Assembly: GCA_028716765.1 (NCBI GenBank)
Contig: JAQUPC010000037.1
Coordinates: 1 to 16,985 of the forward strand
Reading direction: 5' to 3'
DNA: 16,985 bases
From: Alphaproteobacteria bacterium
Lineage (GTDB): Bacteria; Pseudomonadota; Alphaproteobacteria; UBA9219
Both the position numbers and the translations under genes were made by a program. Under the pieces are notes generated by a model. That model ran no database searches, had not been told where the DNA came from, and saw nothing but the letters and a program-made list of their open reading frames with translations. Below are positions 14,595 through 16,985 of this stretch, one piece after another (position 1 is the first letter of the stretch; each line of letters opens with the position of its first letter).

Positions 14595-16448
14595 TTATTC
14601 GCCTGTTGAAGCCATGAAGGAAAGCCTCTTCTCCTCCAGCTCTAGCCATCTGTGTTCGATTTTTTCCAGTTCTTTCTTCGCCTTTACCAGACGCGCGGAG
14701 AGACTATGGAACAACCCGGCGTCGCGGCTGTAGAGATCGGGATCGGCGAGTTGCGGTTCGATCGCGGCGATCTCTTTCTCCAACGCTCCAATCTTCGCCG
14801 GAAGTTTATCGAGTTCGTATTGCTGGGTGTAGGTTAACTTGTCCTGAACCCTTTCCCGGACGGACGTCTGGTTTTTGGAATTTTTCCGCGAAGCGGCTTT
14901 GACGGCGCTTTGAGAATCCGCCTTCCCCCCGCGTTTCGCCAGATAATCCTGATAACCGCCGATGACAGCCTCGACCTTCCCTTCGCCTTCAAAGGCCAGG
15001 ATTTTGCTGACCGTCTGGTCGAGAAAGTCGCGATCATGGCTAACCACCAGCAGCGTGCCGGTGTATTTGGACAGAATGTCCTCCAGCCTGTCGAGCGTAT
15101 CCATATCGAGGTCGTTGGTCGGCTCGTCGAGGATCAAAAGACTTCCGGGATTCGCAAGGACTTTCGCCAGCATCAACCGGTTCTTCTGCCCGCCGGAAAG
15201 CGCGCTGACGGGATGAAACACAGTCTTGGGATCGAACATAAAATCCTTCAGATAGCCGCAGACGTGCCGGGTTTTGCCCATCACGTTGATGTAATCGCTG
15301 CCGTTCGGACACAAAACGCGGTGCAACGAATGATCGGGCTTCAGGGCCTTTCGCTCCTGATCGAAATAGGAATAGACGATATCCTTCGCCAACTTCACCT
15401 TTCCGGCGTCGGGACTTAGTTCCTTCACAAGAAGTTTAAGAAAAGTCGTTTTGCCCGAGCCGTTTTTGCCGACGATGCCGATCCGGTCGCCGCGCAGGAT
15501 GCGCAAGTTGAACTTTTCGAAAATGACCTTTTCCCCGCCCTGCCCCGTGAATTTTTTGCCGACGCCATAAAACTCGGCGGCGATGCGCGAGGCCGCCGCC
15601 CCGATCTCGCCCGGCGTATACTCGATTTTCGCCAGCATGCGGTTCAGGGCGTTCTTGTCGGAACGCAATTTGTCCCGCTCCGCCTTCATCAGCGCCACCC
15701 GCCGGACGTTGCGCTTGCGCCGGGCCTTCACGCCCCGGCTCGCCCATTCGACTTCCTGATCCAGAAGCTTTTGGCGGTTGCTGATCTCGCGCTCCTCCTG
15801 TTCCAGGATCATCGTCGCCCATTCGTCGAAAAAGGCGAATCCGCGCGGGCAGACTTTCAGTTTGCCGCGATCGAGCCAAAAGACCCTGTCCGAGATGTTG
15901 TTGAGAAACGCCTTGTCGTGGCTGACGCACATCACCGCGCCGCGATAAGACTTCAGAAAACCCTCGAGCCACTGGATAACGTCGAGATCAAGGTGGTTGG
16001 TCGGCTCGTCGAGCAAAAGAATGTCGGGCTCTTCCACCAGCGCGCGCGCCAGCGCGGCGCGGCGCAGCTGGCCGCCCGAAAGCGACTCCATACTGTCGTC
16101 GATGTTCAGCTCCAGCGGCTCGACAACGCGCTCGATTTTGTAATCGTGGCTGCCGTCCTGATTTTTCAGCTCTTCGAAAATAAAGCCGCGCACCGTCTGG
16201 CCGGGCTTTGGGGTCACTTCCTGCTGAAGATAGCCGACGGTCAAGCCCTGCAACCGCCAGCGCAGCCCGTCGTCCAGCTCGCGGACGCCCATGATAATGT
16301 TCATCAGCGTGGTCTTGCCGGCGCCGTTCTTGCCGACAAGGCATATCTTCTCGCCTTCGCGGATGTTGAAGTTAAGGTCTTCGAACAAAACCTTGTCGCC
16401 GAACCGGATGACGGCGTTTTGAACGTTAAGAAGTAAGGTGGCGGCCAT
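14595..16448 (-). CDS. uup: ABC-F ATPase Uup
   Basis: Soluble twin-ATPase protein of the ABC-F family; Uup is tied to DNA transactions (branched intermediates, transposon excision) and to ribosome function. 617 residues. First nucleotide-binding domain: Walker A GKNGAGKTT (39-47), LSGGQLRRA (123-131), Walker B ILLLDEPTNHLD. The interdomain linker (about 215-275) is charged and helical. Second domain: GKNGSGKTT (328-336), LSGGQKNRL, LLILDEPTNDLD. A C-terminal extension from about 505 ends in a coiled coil (ALEKEIAAIEPQL, then KKELEKIEHRWLELEEK), the mark of Uup among ABC-F proteins. ATG at 16448 is chosen; an in-frame TTG 18 nt upstream is less likely. It converges with the PhoH-like gene, 16 bp apart, and I see no terminator between them. 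Confidence 0.94.
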   Translation of the reverse strand: MAATLLLNVQNAVIRFGDKVLFEDLNFNIREGEKICLVGKNGAGKTTLMNIIMGVRELDDGLRWRLQGLTVGYLQQEVTPKPGQTVRGFIFEELKNQDGSHDYKIERVVEPLELNIDDSMESLSGGQLRRAALARALVEEPDILLLDEPTNHLDLDVIQWLEGFLKSYRGAVMCVSHDKAFLNNISDRVFWLDRGKLKVCPRGFAFFDEWATMILEQEEREISNRQKLLDQEVEWASRGVKARRKRNVRRVALMKAERDKLRSDKNALNRMLAKIEYTPGEIGAAASRIAAEFYGVGKKFTGQGGEKVIFEKFNLRILRGDRIGIVGKNGSGKTTFLKLLVKELSPDAGKVKLAKDIVYSYFDQERKALKPDHSLHRVLCPNGSDYINVMGKTRHVCGYLKDFMFDPKTVFHPVSALSGGQKNRLMLAKVLANPGSLLILDEPTNDLDMDTLDRLEDILSKYTGTLLVVSHDRDFLDQTVSKILAFEGEGKVEAVIGGYQDYLAKRGGKADSQSAVKAASRKNSKNQTSVRERVQDKLTYTQQYELDKLPAKIGALEKEIAAIEPQLADPDLYSRDAGLFHSLSARLVKAKKELEKIEHRWLELEEKRLSFMASTGE

Positions 16449-16505
16449 GTTGTTCTGGTTTTCCAAAGTATTATTATTTCTGCCTAACTCGCGTTAAACA
16501 AAAAC

Positions 16506-16615
16506 CGTCATTGCGAGCGAAGCGAAGCAATCCAGTCCCGAAGTCCCCCTTAGGGACTGGATTGTCAATATCAGGGCTGGATTGCTTCGCGCCAAGAGAG
16601 GCGCTCGCAATGACG
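16506..16615. repeat. 110-bp palindromic dispersed-type repeat (REP/MITE-like)
   Basis: The outer ends are inverted: CGTCATTGCGAGCG at the left and GCGCTCGCAATGACG at the right. The inner part repeats the motif CAATCCAG three times in alternating orientation, giving a second hairpin AATCCAGTCCC/GGGACTGGATT around a 13-nt loop. The motif with GCGAAGCAATCC looks like dispersed repeats I have seen in several unrelated bacterial genomes. No ORF is inside. It lies in the divergent region between uup and the DEAD-box helicase gene. Confidence 0.8.
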
Positions 16616-16916
16616 ATCCTCTTGTTTAAGTTGGACTATAACGTATTTCCTTGCTTTATTTTCATTCAGGGCGTATAGGCTGCCCTGCGTTTAGGATACT
16701 CTTGCTTGTGTACTGAGCCGGTTTTAACGGCAAAGCCTCTTATTTCAAGTCGCTTAAAGCGGTCTTTTTAGTGCCGCCTTCCTTTCACGGTGTTTAAGAG
16801 TTCTCGATGTCGGCCTGGAAACAAAGGTTCCCGGGGCCGCCGTTGTTACGCTCATAGTCGGCGCCACGGTGGCGCTGGTTCTACCAAACATCTATGTGAA
16901 AGTGAAAGAAAAGAAC
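16616..16916 (+). promoter_or_regulatory. Long structured leader of the DEAD-box helicase gene
   Basis: About 300 bp without a convincing gene. It contains GCCG/CGGC around 16720-16735, a short CGCT/AGCG stem before TTTTT near 16765, and a strong hairpin at 16858-16878 (CGGCGCC, ACGGT loop, GGCGCTG). Long leaders are known for cold-shock-regulated RNA-helicase genes; applying that here is inference. The helicase frame stays open upstream of the ATG back to 16758, with a hydrophobic translation. Confidence 0.35.
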
Positions 16917-16985
16917 ATGTCAGAAGATTTTAACGGCTTCGGTCTTCCCGAAAAGCTATTAAAGGCGCTCGCGCGCATCCCCTTT
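16917..16985 (+). CDS. DEAD-box RNA helicase, N-terminus only (cut by window edge)
   Basis: The 23 visible residues contain FNGFGLPEKLLKALARIPF, the aromatic-plus-FGL segment that precedes the Q-motif in bacterial DEAD-box RNA helicases of the RhlE/DeaD/CsdA group. These are ATP-dependent RNA unwinders acting in ribosome assembly and mRNA decay, often at low temperature. ATG at 16917 is chosen; an in-frame GTG at 16896 would add KVKEKN. The Shine-Dalgarno is weak (AAAGAAAAG). The helicase motifs lie outside the window, so the subgroup cannot be named. Confidence 0.75.
   Translation, partial: MSEDFNGFGLPEKLLKALARIPF

Noticed and set aside
14910..16436. Long plus-strand open frames opposite uup
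   Set aside because: They are mirror frames of a strongly conserved ABC-F gene in GC-rich DNA; no independent start signals or motifs.

Overview
The window looks like a chromosomal piece of an alphaproteobacterium, possibly an uncultured Rhodospirillales-like lineage. The basis is high-GC housekeeping genes, the style of LeuA, LigA and UvrD, a cytosolic diguanylate cyclase with an N-terminal domain of a kind I associate with alphaproteobacteria, and a dispersed palindromic repeat. This placement is inference, since no marker gene fixes the taxonomy.

Layout. The left edge cuts through ligA (NAD-dependent DNA ligase, C-terminal two thirds, + strand). Two minus-strand genes follow: a small secreted Lys/Glu/Ala-rich protein, then a GNAT acetyltransferase. 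A roughly 300-bp divergent region leads into leuA (2-isopropylmalate synthase) and contains a possible leader peptide and two competing hairpins. Then come a diguanylate cyclase and a uvrD/pcrA-type helicase.

The stretch 7739-8561 is the most interesting part. The last 17 codons of the helicase gene recur, diverged, about 770 bp downstream. Between the two copies sits an AT-rich cassette on the opposite strand with its own promoter, a one-TM-segment protein, a start-stop-overlapping 27-codon ORF and a weak terminator. A terminator-like hairpin follows the distal copy. This looks like an insertion at the 3' end of uvrD that left the gene intact.

Next are two tandem paralogous lipoproteins whose sigma-70-type promoters are also paralogous, followed by prmA (ribosomal protein L11 methyltransferase) and pepP (aminopeptidase P), packed as an operon. 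A 370-bp gene-free leader with two inverted repeats precedes a highly divergent PhoH-like ATPase that appears to carry two KH-like N-terminal modules and a C-terminal tail of unknown kind. Convergent to it is uup (ABC-F ATPase). The right edge holds a 110-bp palindromic repeat and the first 23 codons of a DEAD-box RNA helicase preceded by a long, structured leader.

The core genes serve DNA replication and repair (ligA, uvrD, uup), leucine synthesis (leuA), c-di-GMP signalling, and translation or RNA metabolism (prmA, phoH-like, DEAD-box). No phage, CRISPR, tRNA or rRNA was seen. The best candidates for something undescribed are the uvrD-3'-end cassette and the twin-KH PhoH-like protein.
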